Assembly (NCBI GenBank): GCA_002492725.1
Contig: DLAF01000054.1
Location: 1 to 38,456, forward strand
DNA length: 38,456 bases
Direction of reading: 5' to 3'
Origin: Lachnospiraceae bacterium UBA7054
GTDB taxonomy: Bacteria > Bacillota > Clostridia > Lachnospirales > Lachnospiraceae
Below the pieces are notes generated by a model. That model worked only from the letters and a program-made list of their open reading frames with translations, was not told where the DNA came from and searched no databases. The position numbers and the translations under genes were made by a program. Below are positions 23,621 to 32,145 of the stretch, piece after piece. Numbering within the stretch: the stretch's first letter is position 1; the number at the start of each line of letters is the position of its first letter.

Positions 23621-24924
23621 GCTCCTTCTTGAAATTCTCCCGTCAGCTGTCCGAAGTCAATCTTTGCGCCCTTGACAATCGCCGCCGAACGGCCCTGCGG
23701 CACGGGAACCTGCGTCCCATCCGCCTTACTGTATGTCCAATTATCCCCGGACTGATTTTTAATTCCCCAAAGTTTCGGATTGTTGGGATTTGGAACCACT
23801 TCCCCGACAACCGTCTCCATATCATAATTGCCCTCAATATGATGCCGATACAATTTGGTATTGGAAAGTAACAGCACGACGCTTTTTCCAATCACGATCT
23901 TCGGCGGAACGGGCACCGTCTGCTGACATCCCCAGCAGATATGCGCCGCGCCGTTTGCTTCCTTTAACGCATCATAAAACACCTCACAGCCGCAGTTTGG
24001 ACAGGGCATGATACCGGACATCAGATTTGCAAAGGTCTCCATCCATTTGCCCTCCGTGATTCGGCGGTTGGGCTGCTTCAGTCCCACGGTAAAGGATGTG
24101 GTAAACAGATCCCGCAATTGCTGCGGATACAGATCCCAGAAGATGAGGGCATTGTCCTGATAGCCCGCAAGAGGCCTGTTGTCCTTATTATCCGGGTCAA
24201 AGATAAACAGCGGATCGGTTCCGTACAGCATGTTCATGGCGTGAATATCCATGCACTTGATCCGCGCCTCTCTCCTGCCCTCTAAGGGGTGGTTTAGCAT
24301 AAACATATAAAAGAGCAGCACAGCAAGAGAAAAAAGATCGGTATTGCGTGACGGCTTTTCTTTCCCTGTCACAATCTCGGGCGCCATAAAGCGGGGTGTC
24401 CCGTACACACCGCTTTTTGCCCCGTTATAAGAAACATTATCGTTATCACAGATCAGCACATCGCCAGTATCGGGATCAAAAAAAACATTGCCGAACGAGA
24501 TATCCCGATAGCTGTAGCCTTTGCCGTGCAGCGCATGATACCCTCTGGTCAGATGGTAGGCCGCCCTGCACAAACAGTAAAAGGACGGTTCTGCTTTCCG
24601 CTTCATCATATCTACAATGCTTCTGTAATTCTTCGGGCGAAGCGGCATGATATAGCCGAAAGACTCCCCATAAGCCCTGAATATCATATCCTGCGGCCAC
24701 AGGAAAGAAGCGTCCGGCGGACCGCTCCGGATCAGATTATCCAAAATTTCCTTCTGATTTTCGGTAGCGGTATTTTTATAATACCACTTCAAAGCATACA
24801 GCTTATTTTCAGACTCTACCGAATAAACTTCTCCCTGCCCGCCGGCTCCGAGCAGCAGCTTTACCGTATATTTACTGCCGCTCTCGGAGGTGAGGAGCGT
24901 TCCGCTCTTCAACTGTCCTTCCAT
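23617..24924 (-). CDS. Ser/Thr protein kinase with zinc ribbon and FHA-like tail
   Basis: Residues ~20-300 are a kinase domain. It has the Gly loop GAGGQGEVY (26-34), Lys46 in ALKW, catalytic loop YRDISFGN (139-146, with Tyr in place of His), DND at 160-162 where DFG is usual, and APE at 181-183. The catalytic Lys, Asp and Asn are all kept, so it is probably active. A zinc ribbon follows (C308, C311, C330, C333). The last ~85 residues (LWGIKNQSGDNWTYS, VPVPQGRSAAIVKGAKIDFG) look like an FHA fold. There is no membrane helix. GAGGAGAACAG precedes the ATG. The start is 18 bp after rnfB, and the stop overlaps the LRR gene by 4 bp. Confidence 0.9.
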   Translation of the reverse strand: MEGQLKSGTLLTSESGSKYTVKLLLGAGGQGEVYSVESENKLYALKWYYKNTATENQKEILDNLIRSGPPDASFLWPQDMIFRAYGESFGYIMPLRPKNYRSIVDMMKRKAEPSFYCLCRAAYHLTRGYHALHGKGYSYRDISFGNVFFDPDTGDVLICDNDNVSYNGAKSGVYGTPRFMAPEIVTGKEKPSRNTDLFSLAVLLFYMFMLNHPLEGRREARIKCMDIHAMNMLYGTDPLFIFDPDNKDNRPLAGYQDNALIFWDLYPQQLRDLFTTSFTVGLKQPNRRITEGKWMETFANLMSGIMPCPNCGCEVFYDALKEANGAAHICWGCQQTVPVPPKIVIGKSVVLLLSNTKLYRHHIEGNYDMETVVGEVVPNPNNPKLWGIKNQSGDNWTYSKADGTQVPVPQGRSAAIVKGAKIDFGQLTGEFQEGA

Positions 24925-24942
24925 GTTACTGTTCTCCTCATT

Positions 24943-25734
24943 TTACACAATTACTTTCTTCGGGCACTTTTCCTTACAAGTACCGCACCCGGTACATTTC
25001 TCCTGATCAATCACCGCATGGAAATCCTCGATCACGATCGCATCTGCCGGACAGTTCTTCTTGCAGAGCTGGCAGGCGATACATCCCACGTCGCAGGCTT
25101 TCATGGTGGCAGGCCCCTTCTCCTTCGAACTGCAGGCCACCACATGCTTCGCGTCGTAGGGAATCAGCTCGATCAAGTGCTTCGGACAGGCCGCCACACA
25201 CTTGCCGCAGGCCTTGCATGCCTCTTTATCCACTACAGCCACGCCGTTTACCACGTGAATCGCGTCAAAAGGACAGGCTTTTACACAGCTCCCGAAACCA
25301 AGACAGCCGTCGTTGCAGGCTTTCGGCCCGCCATTTGGCACAAATGCCACCATCGCGCAGTCTGCAACCCCCGTATAGTCATAATCCACGCGGGTGCGCT
25401 CCTTGTCACCGCGGCATTTCACAAAGGCTGTCATGCGCACGCTCTCACCGGCCTCCACGCCCATAATCTGCGCCACCTGCGCGCCTACCTTCTCGCCGCC
25501 CACCGGACAGGCGTTTGCCGGCGCCTCGCCCTTTACGATTGCCGCCGCCAGACCGGAACATCCCGCATAACCGCAGCCGCCGCAGTTATTTCCCGGAAGA
25601 ACACCTAAAATGGCCTCCTCCCTCTCATCCACATCTACTTTAAACTTGATACCGGCCACGCCGAGGAACAGGCCCACAAACAGGCCTACCGCTCCCACGA
25701 TCCCCGTAGCCATTATAATACCTGTTATACTCAT
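24943..25734 (-). CDS. rnfB: Rnf complex polyferredoxin subunit RnfB
   Basis: RnfB brings electrons from ferredoxin into the Rnf complex at the inner face of the membrane. One N-terminal helix (IIMATGIVGAVGLFVGLFLG) precedes the 4Fe-4S motif CGGCGYAGC. Four ferredoxin-type clusters follow: CNDGCLGFGSCVKACP, CKACGKCVAACP, CDVGCIACQLCKKNCP and CTGCGTCKEKCP. The extra clusters are typical of clostridial RnfB. The ATG at 25734 (MSITGII) is supported by GGAGG about 6 nt upstream. A longer frame to 25791 overlaps rnfA and has no site. It is the last rnf gene, with no terminator before the kinase gene. Confidence 0.97.
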   Translation of the reverse strand: MSITGIIMATGIVGAVGLFVGLFLGVAGIKFKVDVDEREEAILGVLPGNNCGGCGYAGCSGLAAAIVKGEAPANACPVGGEKVGAQVAQIMGVEAGESVRMTAFVKCRGDKERTRVDYDYTGVADCAMVAFVPNGGPKACNDGCLGFGSCVKACPFDAIHVVNGVAVVDKEACKACGKCVAACPKHLIELIPYDAKHVVACSSKEKGPATMKACDVGCIACQLCKKNCPADAIVIEDFHAVIDQEKCTGCGTCKEKCPKKVIV

Positions 25735-25759
25735 ACCTACCTCCACACTTCTCACATTG

Positions 25760-26338
25760 TCAGAGCAGCCCCGAAAATCCGCAGAACGCAATCGCCATCA
25801 GTCCCGCCGTCACCAGCACGATGGGCATTCCCCGGAATGATTCCGGTATATCGTTGTATTTCATCTTCTCACGGATTCCCGCCAGGATCACAATGGAAAT
25901 AGTGAATCCCACCGCCGTTGCAAAGCCATTGACTACTCCGGTCATAATCCCGTAATTTTTCTGTACATTGGTCAGCGCCACACCAAGTACCGCACAGTTG
26001 GTGGTGATCAGGGGCAAATACACGCCCAGCGACTGATACAACCCCGGAATGAACTTCTTCAAAAACATTTCCACAAACTGCACCAGCGCCGCAATGACCA
26101 GAATGAATACAATGGTCTGTAAATATTCAATATGAAAAGGCTGCAGGATAAACTGGTAGATTGCTCCCGCGACCGCCGATGCCAGCGTAATGACAAAGAT
26201 GACCGCTACGCCCATGCCGGTGGCCGTCTCCGTCTTCTTGGACACACCGAGGAAGGGACACAGCCCCAAAAACTGGCTCAACACCACATTATTTACAAGA
26301 GAGGACGCGATCAAAATGACCAATAATTCTTTAAGCAT
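25760..26338 (-). CDS. rnfA: Rnf complex membrane subunit RnfA
   Basis: A 192-aa protein with six membrane helices and the RnfA/NqrE signature LVNNVVLSQFLGLCPFLGVS near the N-terminus, and ITTNCAVLGVAL further on. These two segments hold the cysteines that bind a [2Fe-2S] cluster between RnfA and RnfE in structures of related complexes. It helps couple electron flow from ferredoxin to NAD+ to Na+ or H+ export. The start overlaps the rnfE stop by 8 bp and has GGAGGAGAAG upstream. rnfB follows after 25 bp. Confidence 0.97.
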   Translation of the reverse strand: MLKELLVILIASSLVNNVVLSQFLGLCPFLGVSKKTETATGMGVAVIFVITLASAVAGAIYQFILQPFHIEYLQTIVFILVIAALVQFVEMFLKKFIPGLYQSLGVYLPLITTNCAVLGVALTNVQKNYGIMTGVVNGFATAVGFTISIVILAGIREKMKYNDIPESFRGMPIVLVTAGLMAIAFCGFSGLL

Positions 26339-27095
26339 TGTTCTTCTCCTCCTCTCCTGCCGTCTCGTTCTTATTGTCGATCAGCCGCTTTGCGCAGCCC
26401 GTATCCGCACAATTCATGCAGTCGCTGTTACAGCCGGACTGTATCTTTGACATATCTTTTCCCTTTCTCTCACCGATAATCTTTACCTTATTCTGGATCG
26501 CCGTCAGCGTGGCCAGCACAAAGAACGCCCCCGGCGCCATGATAAAGATGCTCACCGGCACGAAACTGTCAGGCATCACGTGAATACCGAAAATTTCTCC
26601 CGCACCCAAAAGCTCTCTCACCGCACCGATACAGGTCAGCGCCACGGAGAATCCCAGCCCCATACCGATCCCGTCAAACAGCGACGGAATCACGGGATTT
26701 TTGTAAGCATACGCCTCCGCGCGCCCGAGAATGATACAGTTTACCACAATCAGCGGTATGTAAATACCGAGCGCATCATAAAGGAAAGGAAGAAAGCCCT
26801 GCAAAAGCAGCTCCACCATTGTCACGAAGGAGGCGATGATCACGATAAAAGCAGGGATCCTCACCTTATCCGGGATGATATTCCGAAGCAGGGAAATGAA
26901 TACGTTACTAAGCGCCAGCACCACCATGGTGGTCAGACCCATGCCCAGGCCGTTGATCGCCGAGGTGGTCACCGCCAGCGTCGGACACATGCCCAGCATC
27001 AAAACAAAGGTCGGATTCTCTTTCACAATACCGTTGATCAACCGTTCAGCCACCGGATTCTCCCGTTTTACTTCCTTTTCATCAATCTGGCTCAT
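26331..27095 (-). CDS. rnfE: Rnf complex membrane subunit RnfE with cysteine-rich tail
   Basis: A 254-aa paralogue of RnfA with six helices. The intramembrane cluster cysteines are in VLMLGMCPTLAVTTSA (C37) and VVNCIILGRAEAYA (C120). The protein is longer than simple RnfE because of a C-terminal cytosolic tail (residues ~205-254) with four cysteines spaced C-x3-C-x2-C-x4-C (222-234), which could bind zinc or an Fe-S cluster. GGAGGTGACGG precedes the ATG, which overlaps the rnfG stop by 4 bp. It overlaps rnfA by 8 bp at the other end. Confidence 0.96.
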   Translation of the reverse strand: MSQIDEKEVKRENPVAERLINGIVKENPTFVLMLGMCPTLAVTTSAINGLGMGLTTMVVLALSNVFISLLRNIIPDKVRIPAFIVIIASFVTMVELLLQGFLPFLYDALGIYIPLIVVNCIILGRAEAYAYKNPVIPSLFDGIGMGLGFSVALTCIGAVRELLGAGEIFGIHVMPDSFVPVSIFIMAPGAFFVLATLTAIQNKVKIIGERKGKDMSKIQSGCNSDCMNCADTGCAKRLIDNKNETAGEEEKNNA

Positions 27096-27697
27096 TGTCC
27101 GTCACCTCCTCCCAACACTGTCTGGAAATAATATAAGCCCGCGTTGACTCCATTGGTCACCGCATTCGTCGTAATGGTCGCACCGGAAATGGCGTCAATC
27201 TCATGATCCGCCGCCGCACCACTCTTCGTATAAGCGAATTTTTCTACGTTTTTACCCGCAAACTGCGGTTTCAGAACCTCCTCGGCTCTCATGCCGAGTC
27301 CCGCTGTCTCGGATATGGTAAGTAAGGAAATGCCGTTTACGGTACCGTCCGCTCGGACGCCCATGGTAAACTGAATATCCCCGCCATAGCCCTCCTTTGT
27401 GGTCACCGTAATGACATAGCCGAGCGTGCTCCCTGTGCTGTCTTTCGCAGCCATCACTTCATCCACGCTCTCCTGGCCGTAACCCTCGCTGCTCCACGCA
27501 GCCTCATCCACCGCAGCAGGCTCCATCGCCTCAAACGACGCCGCGTCCGCAAACACTTCCTGACAAGCCTCCTCCTTCGCCTTCGTTTCCTGCTCAGCAA
27601 TCGGGTTTTTTGTCACCTGATAGACCAAGCCGAGGAGCAGACCCGCAATCACCGTGATTGCAACCATGATTCCTGTATTTTTCATCATCTCCTTCAT
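27092..27697 (-). CDS. rnfG: Rnf complex FMN-binding subunit RnfG
   Basis: A 201-aa protein with one N-terminal membrane helix (IMVAITVIAGLLLGLVY) and an outer FMN-binding domain. The flavinylation motif SGATIT is at residues 171-176, and the last Thr is where ApbE should attach FMN. The ETAGLGM element is also typical. RnfG relays electrons on the outer face. The ATG at 27697 follows GGAGAAGG and overlaps rnfD by 4 bp. The maturation enzyme is probably the ApbE lipoprotein encoded at 6451-7506. Confidence 0.96.
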   Translation of the reverse strand: MKEMMKNTGIMVAITVIAGLLLGLVYQVTKNPIAEQETKAKEEACQEVFADAASFEAMEPAAVDEAAWSSEGYGQESVDEVMAAKDSTGSTLGYVITVTTKEGYGGDIQFTMGVRADGTVNGISLLTISETAGLGMRAEEVLKPQFAGKNVEKFAYTKSGAAADHEIDAISGATITTNAVTNGVNAGLYYFQTVLGGGDGQ

Positions 27698-28626
27698 GCC
27701 TTCTCTCCCCCTTTCCCAAATGCTTTCGGAAGAGTGATCTTCTCAATCAGCGGCACTAAGAGATTGCCGATGATGATCGCGTAAGACACGCCCTCTGCGG
27801 AAGGACCGAAGATACGAAATATCCCCGTCAACACGCCAAGCAGAACGCCGTATAAATACTGCCCGTTTTTCGTGATCGGCCTCGTCACATAGTCCGTTGC
27901 CATAAAGAACGCGCCCAGCATCAGGCCGCCACCGGAAAGATGAGCGGATATGTAAGGCCAGTCAAAACCGCGTCCGCCAAACAGCGTCACAAAAACGGCC
28001 AGCGTCACGATGTATGTACCGGGGATCCGCAGATCAATGATACCGAACAAAATCAGGATACATGCCCCGATCACAATGGCAATCATGGAAGTCTCGCCGA
28101 TGGTACCCGCCGTGCGGCCGATCACCATATCCAGAATATTGACGCTCTCACCGCTCTTTAAGTTTGCCAAAGGCGTCGCACCCGTATACGCATCGCAGTC
28201 AAAATTCGTCATGATGGAGGTAAAGGAAATCAGCAGAAAACACCGTGCGCCCAGCGCCGGGTTCATAAAGTTCTGCCCGATGCCGCCAAACAGCATCTTG
28301 ACCACCAGAATGGCGAACACGCCGCCCACCACGCCAATCCACCAGGGAGCAGACACAGGAAGGTTCAAGGCCAGAAGCAGCCCCGTCACCACCGCCGAAT
28401 AATCTCCTATCGTTACTTTCTTCTTACAGATCTTCTCAAATGCAAACTCCGTCGCCACCGTGGATGCCACCGTCACAAGAATCAGCAGCAGCGCCTTGGG
28501 ACCAAAGTTATAGATGCCAAATCCCGCCGCCGGAAGAAGGGCGATCACCACAGTCAGCATAATGCTCGCGGTGGTAGACTTTGATCTGACATGAGGGTTG
28601 GAAGACACTTTCATTAAATCACTCAT
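27694..28626 (-). CDS. rnfD: Rnf complex membrane subunit RnfD
   Basis: A 310-aa integral membrane protein with about nine helices of the NqrB/RnfD family. It has the covalent FMN motif TGAT at residues 148-151 in DAYTGATPLANL, plus the conserved GGIGQNFMNPAL and FFMATDYVTRP segments. It probably forms the ion path together with RnfG and RnfA/E. The ATG at 28626 lies 22 bp after rnfC, with AAGGAG somewhat far upstream (about 13 nt). An ATG four codons in is possible. Overlap with rnfG shows tight co-expression. Confidence 0.96.
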   Translation of the reverse strand: MSDLMKVSSNPHVRSKSTTASIMLTVVIALLPAAGFGIYNFGPKALLLILVTVASTVATEFAFEKICKKKVTIGDYSAVVTGLLLALNLPVSAPWWIGVVGGVFAILVVKMLFGGIGQNFMNPALGARCFLLISFTSIMTNFDCDAYTGATPLANLKSGESVNILDMVIGRTAGTIGETSMIAIVIGACILILFGIIDLRIPGTYIVTLAVFVTLFGGRGFDWPYISAHLSGGGLMLGAFFMATDYVTRPITKNGQYLYGVLLGVLTGIFRIFGPSAEGVSYAIIIGNLLVPLIEKITLPKAFGKGGEKA

Positions 28627-28648
28627 CTCTTCAGTCTATGCTCCTTTT

Positions 28649-29965
28649 CTATTTTTTCTTCTTGGCAAGCAGGAGCTTGCGCATGGATTTGATGTTTTGC
28701 GTCAAATGCCTCTTGGCCGGACAGACAAAACTACAGCAGCCGCACTCGCAGCACTCCATACCGTCATGAGCAAGGAATGTCTCCTCGTCCCCGTTTGCCG
28801 CGGCAACCGCCAAAAGCTTTGGTACCACCCGTCCCGGGCAGACCTCCACACAGCGTCCGCAGTTAATGCAGGCGGAAGGTTCCATGCGGGACACCTCATC
28901 CTCCGTAAGGCACAAAAGTGCGGAAGCCGTCTTGGTAGTCGGCACATCCAGCCCAAAAAGGGCAAATCCCATCATCGGCCCGCCGGATACGATCTTAACG
29001 GGTTCCTGTTTAAACCCGCCTGCCTCCTCCACCAGTTCATGATAGTTCGTGCCGATCCGCACGATAAAGTTCTGCGGACTTACGATTGCGTCCCCGGTCA
29101 CCGTAACGATACGGTTCATCAAAGGTTTCCCCTCAATCACCGCATGATAGATTGCCACCACCGTATCCACATTATTCACCACGCAGCCCGCATCTGCGGG
29201 GAGCATGGAAGAATTGATGGCCCTTCCCGTGGTTGCATATATGATCTGCCGCTCCGCGCCCTGAGGATACTTAGTCTTAAGCTCCTTCACACTGATGCGC
29301 GGCTCATCTTTTACCAGTTCTTTTAATTTTTCAATACAGTCCGGCTTGTTATCCTCCACCGCCAGAATGCCCCTTGCATTTTCAAACAGCTTCAGAGAAA
29401 CCTTCAGTCCGCCGACCAGCTTCTCCGGCTCCTCCAGCATCCTGCGGTAATCGGACGTCAGATAAGGCTCGCACTCCGCACAGTTTGCGATCACATAGTC
29501 AATCTTTTCAGGCTCTTTCGGAGAGAGCTTGATAAACGTGGGAAAGCCCGCACCGCCCATGCCGACAATGCCTGCCTCCTTCACACACTCGATGATTTCT
29601 TCCTTTGTCATCTCCTCAAGAGGCTTGCGCTTCGGATACTCCACCTCCTCATAAAGACCATCGTTTTCAATGATGATGCTCATTACACTGTCGCCCGTGA
29701 CCACTCGCCTCGGTTCGATTGCCTTCACCGTGCCCGATACCGTCGCGTAAATAGGCGCGGAAACAAAGCCCCCCGCCTCCGCAATCTTCTGCCCGGTCAA
29801 AACACGGTCGCCCTTCTCCACGATGGGTTTTGCCGGCGCACCGATATGCTGGGACAGCGGGTACACCAGATCTCCCTTGGGCAGCACCGCCTTAATGGGC
29901 TTATCCTTCGACAGATCCTTGCCGTCATAAGGATGTATGCCGCCGTTAAATGTTCGTTTTGCCAT
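28649..29965 (-). CDS. rnfC: Rnf complex NADH-binding subunit RnfC
   Basis: RnfC (438 aa) is the peripheral subunit that reduces NAD+ with electrons from the complex. It starts with the family barrel-sandwich domain (FNGGIHPYDGKDLS) and has the FMN/NADH loop GIVGMGGAGFPTF, related to Nqo1. The C-terminus holds two 4Fe-4S motifs, CINCGRCVEVCPG and CCECGCCSFVCP. It is the first gene of the operon rnfCDGEAB, the standard clostridial order. AAAGGAG lies about 13 nt before the ATG at 29965. The divergent gap to the exonuclease gene (~170 bp) must hold the operon promoter, which I could not define. Confidence 0.97.
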   Translation of the reverse strand: MAKRTFNGGIHPYDGKDLSKDKPIKAVLPKGDLVYPLSQHIGAPAKPIVEKGDRVLTGQKIAEAGGFVSAPIYATVSGTVKAIEPRRVVTGDSVMSIIIENDGLYEEVEYPKRKPLEEMTKEEIIECVKEAGIVGMGGAGFPTFIKLSPKEPEKIDYVIANCAECEPYLTSDYRRMLEEPEKLVGGLKVSLKLFENARGILAVEDNKPDCIEKLKELVKDEPRISVKELKTKYPQGAERQIIYATTGRAINSSMLPADAGCVVNNVDTVVAIYHAVIEGKPLMNRIVTVTGDAIVSPQNFIVRIGTNYHELVEEAGGFKQEPVKIVSGGPMMGFALFGLDVPTTKTASALLCLTEDEVSRMEPSACINCGRCVEVCPGRVVPKLLAVAAANGDEETFLAHDGMECCECGCCSFVCPAKRHLTQNIKSMRKLLLAKKKK

Positions 29966-30102
29966 ACCTGTAACCCTGCTCCTTTCGCTTCCAACTCACA
30001 CCGTCCCAAATCGCTGCGTATAGCAAAAAACGATCATGGAACCGCTATAATAAATATACTATTTTTCGACGAAAAAAACTACTGTTAATTCAAGAAATAT
30101 GA

Positions 30103-30108
30103 TATAAT
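30103..30108 (+). promoter_or_regulatory. Candidate -10 box of the YprB-type gene
   Basis: A perfect TATAAT lies 31 nt before the preferred start codon. No good -35 is seen at 16-18 nt upstream, so the promoter may be weak or activator-dependent. Confidence 0.4.
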
Positions 30109-30139
30109 CGCCGCAAAGGAAAAACAAATGGAGGAAATC

Positions 30140-31243
30140 ATGCAGATCATCAATCATACACCGGAACCTTTTACAATCAACTATCCCCTTGAACGCATCG
30201 CACCCTTGGAGAATTTCCTATTCGTAGACATTGAGACCACGGGCTTTACCGCCAAAAGCTCCTCCCTCTATTTGATTGGAACGGCCTTTTTTTCGGAGGG
30301 AAACTGGCAAATCAGACAATGGTTTGCGGAAAATCCGGGCGAGGAAGCAGCGCTCTTAGACAGTTTTTTTGCATTTGCATCCTCCTACACACATTTGATT
30401 CACTTTAACGGCAACAATTTTGACCTTCCCTACCTTCTCCAGAAATGTGTGCAGTATAAGAAACCGCATACCTTCGACGCCTACGAGGGAATTGACTTGT
30501 ATAAGCGCCTCTCTCCCTATAAAGCCTTTTTGCATGTGCCAAACTGTAAACAAAAAACACTGGAAGCACTTCTTGGCATTCCCAGAAAGGATCGCTATCA
30601 CGGTGGCGAACTGATCGAGGTCTACCGTCAATATGTACAGAACCCGACAGAAGAAGAAAAAACGCTCCTGCTTTTGCACAACCGTGAGGACATGCAGGGA
30701 ATGCTGCAGATCCTACCTCTTCTCGCCGTTTATGACTTGTTTAACGGAGATATCCGTGCCAAAAAAGTACAGGCGCAGCACTATGTTGACTATCATGGTC
30801 AAGACAGGCAGGAGCTGTTGATGAAGCTGGCTTTGGCCACACCCCTGCCCTTCCCCCTCTCCGATTTTTCAAACGGCTGCTATTTCAACGGTGAGAAGGA
30901 CATCGGCATCCTGAAAGTGCCCCTCTACGAAGAAGAAATGAAATATTTCTACGCAAACTACAAAGATTACTACTATCTGCCGGAAGAGGATATCGCCCTG
31001 CATAAATCAGTAGCGGGCTTCGTGGATAAAGCACACCGTATTCAGGCATCCGCCTCCAACTGTTACACCCGCAAATACGGTCTTTTTCTACCACAGTGGG
31101 ACATTCTGATAGAGCCCTTCTTTAAGCGGGATTACAAGGGCAGTGAGCTTTTCTTTGAGCTCACGGAGGAACGCAAGACTGACCGCGATCTCTTTTCCGC
31201 CTACGCCGCCCATCTGCTTGGCAAAATGGCAAAAACATACTAA
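30140..31243 (+). CDS. YprB-type ribonuclease H-like exonuclease
   Basis: The N-terminal ~190 residues form a DEDD 3'-5' exonuclease domain: DIETTGF (first acidic pair), HFNGNNFDLPYL (third Asp) and the late LLHNREDMQGML motif. This is the RNase_H_2/YprB family found in many Firmicutes, whose nucleic acid target is not established. The remaining ~170 residues are an unassigned beta/alpha tail (FYANYKDYYYLPEEDIALHK). The ATG at 30140 follows GGAGG at 5 nt. An ATG at 30128 with AAAGGA is the alternative. It is the only plus-strand gene in the right third and is convergent with cheR. Confidence 0.88.
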   Translation: MQIINHTPEPFTINYPLERIAPLENFLFVDIETTGFTAKSSSLYLIGTAFFSEGNWQIRQWFAENPGEEAALLDSFFAFASSYTHLIHFNGNNFDLPYLLQKCVQYKKPHTFDAYEGIDLYKRLSPYKAFLHVPNCKQKTLEALLGIPRKDRYHGGELIEVYRQYVQNPTEEEKTLLLLHNREDMQGMLQILPLLAVYDLFNGDIRAKKVQAQHYVDYHGQDRQELLMKLALATPLPFPLSDFSNGCYFNGEKDIGILKVPLYEEEMKYFYANYKDYYYLPEEDIALHKSVAGFVDKAHRIQASASNCYTRKYGLFLPQWDILIEPFFKRDYKGSELFFELTEERKTDRDLFSAYAAHLLGKMAKTY

Positions 31244-31264
31244 ATAATAACCTGCGCATAAAAG

Positions 31265-31291
31265 AAAAGGCAGCCCTTTTAGCTGCCTTTT
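31265..31291. terminator. Bidirectional terminator between the exonuclease gene and cheR
   Basis: AAAAGGCAGC (31265-31274) pairs with GCTGCCTTTT (31282-31291) around a 7-nt loop. T-rich tails occur on both strands, so it can end both convergent transcripts. Confidence 0.88.
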
Positions 31292-31325
31292 CTCTATACT
31301 TCATGAAATTTGAATCTCACTCTGC

Positions 31326-32105
31326 CTACAACGGTTTTTGATAGAAAAAGGAATTCTTCCGCTCAAATCCCACATCCTTGTAGTTGATGATCTGCTCGGT
31401 ACTGCCGATAAAGAGATATCCGCCCGGCTTTAAGCTCTTCTGAAACTTGCGGAAAACCTCGTCTTTGGCTTCCTCCGTAAAGTAAATGAGCACATTCCGG
31501 CACACGATCAGATGGAAGTCCGTGGGATAGGTGTCTTTCAGGAGATTATGCTCCTTAAACTCCACACGGGACTTGATTTCATCAGATATCTGGTAAGATG
31601 GTCCAATCTTGGTAAAAAACTTTTTGCGCAGATCGGCAGGCACACCGGTGATGCTCTTCTCCGCATAAAGCCCCGTCTTTGCCTTTGCAATCACCTGCTT
31701 ATCGAGATCGGTGGCATAGATCTTAATCTGATTAAGCGGCAGATGCCTGGATAGCGCCATCACCAAAGAATACGGCTCGTCGCCCGTAGAACAGGCTGCA
31801 CTCCAAATCTTCAAATTCTTTCCATAACGGTTGATCAGTTCCGGAAATACGTCCTTATCCAAGAGCTGCCACTGATCCACGTTTCTGTAAAACTCTGATA
31901 CATTAATCGTGAGGTAATTGACAAACTCCTCGAATTTCGTTTTATCGGTTTTCAGGGCTGCAACATAGTTCTCGTATCCTACAATCTTGTTCTTAGAGAT
32001 CAGCGTGTCGATCCGACGCTTCATCTGTTTTTCCTTATAAGCGTTCAAATCTATCTTGGTAAGGTCGAAAACCGCCTTCTTAAAGTACTCGTAGTCATAC
32101 ATCAT
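31326..32105 (-). CDS. cheR: CheR-type protein-glutamate O-methyltransferase
   Basis: About 259 aa. The N-terminal helical domain (DYEYFKKAVFDLTKIDL, KEKQMKRRIDTLI) precedes the SAM domain: NVSEFYRN, IWSAACSTGDEPYSLVM (motif I), IYATDLDKQVIAKAK (acidic loop), HLIVCRNVLIYF (motif IV) and YLFIGSTEQI. It methylates glutamates of chemoreceptors. No other chemotaxis gene is in the window, so its partners are elsewhere. The ATG at 32105 (or 32102) sits behind AAGGACGGTGGGGAG. It follows rpsA by 40 bp and may be read from that operon. Confidence 0.93.
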   Translation of the reverse strand: MMYDYEYFKKAVFDLTKIDLNAYKEKQMKRRIDTLISKNKIVGYENYVAALKTDKTKFEEFVNYLTINVSEFYRNVDQWQLLDKDVFPELINRYGKNLKIWSAACSTGDEPYSLVMALSRHLPLNQIKIYATDLDKQVIAKAKTGLYAEKSITGVPADLRKKFFTKIGPSYQISDEIKSRVEFKEHNLLKDTYPTDFHLIVCRNVLIYFTEEAKDEVFRKFQKSLKPGGYLFIGSTEQIINYKDVGFERKNSFFYQKPL

Positions 32106-32145
32106 GCTCCCCACCGTCCTTATTCTTTTTTCTACTCCCGCTTTC

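Noticed and set aside
24526..25608. A 360-codon open frame on the plus strand opposite rnfB and the kinase
   Set aside because: Both minus-strand genes are clearly real by motif. The plus frame has low-complexity His/Arg-rich translation and no ribosome site.
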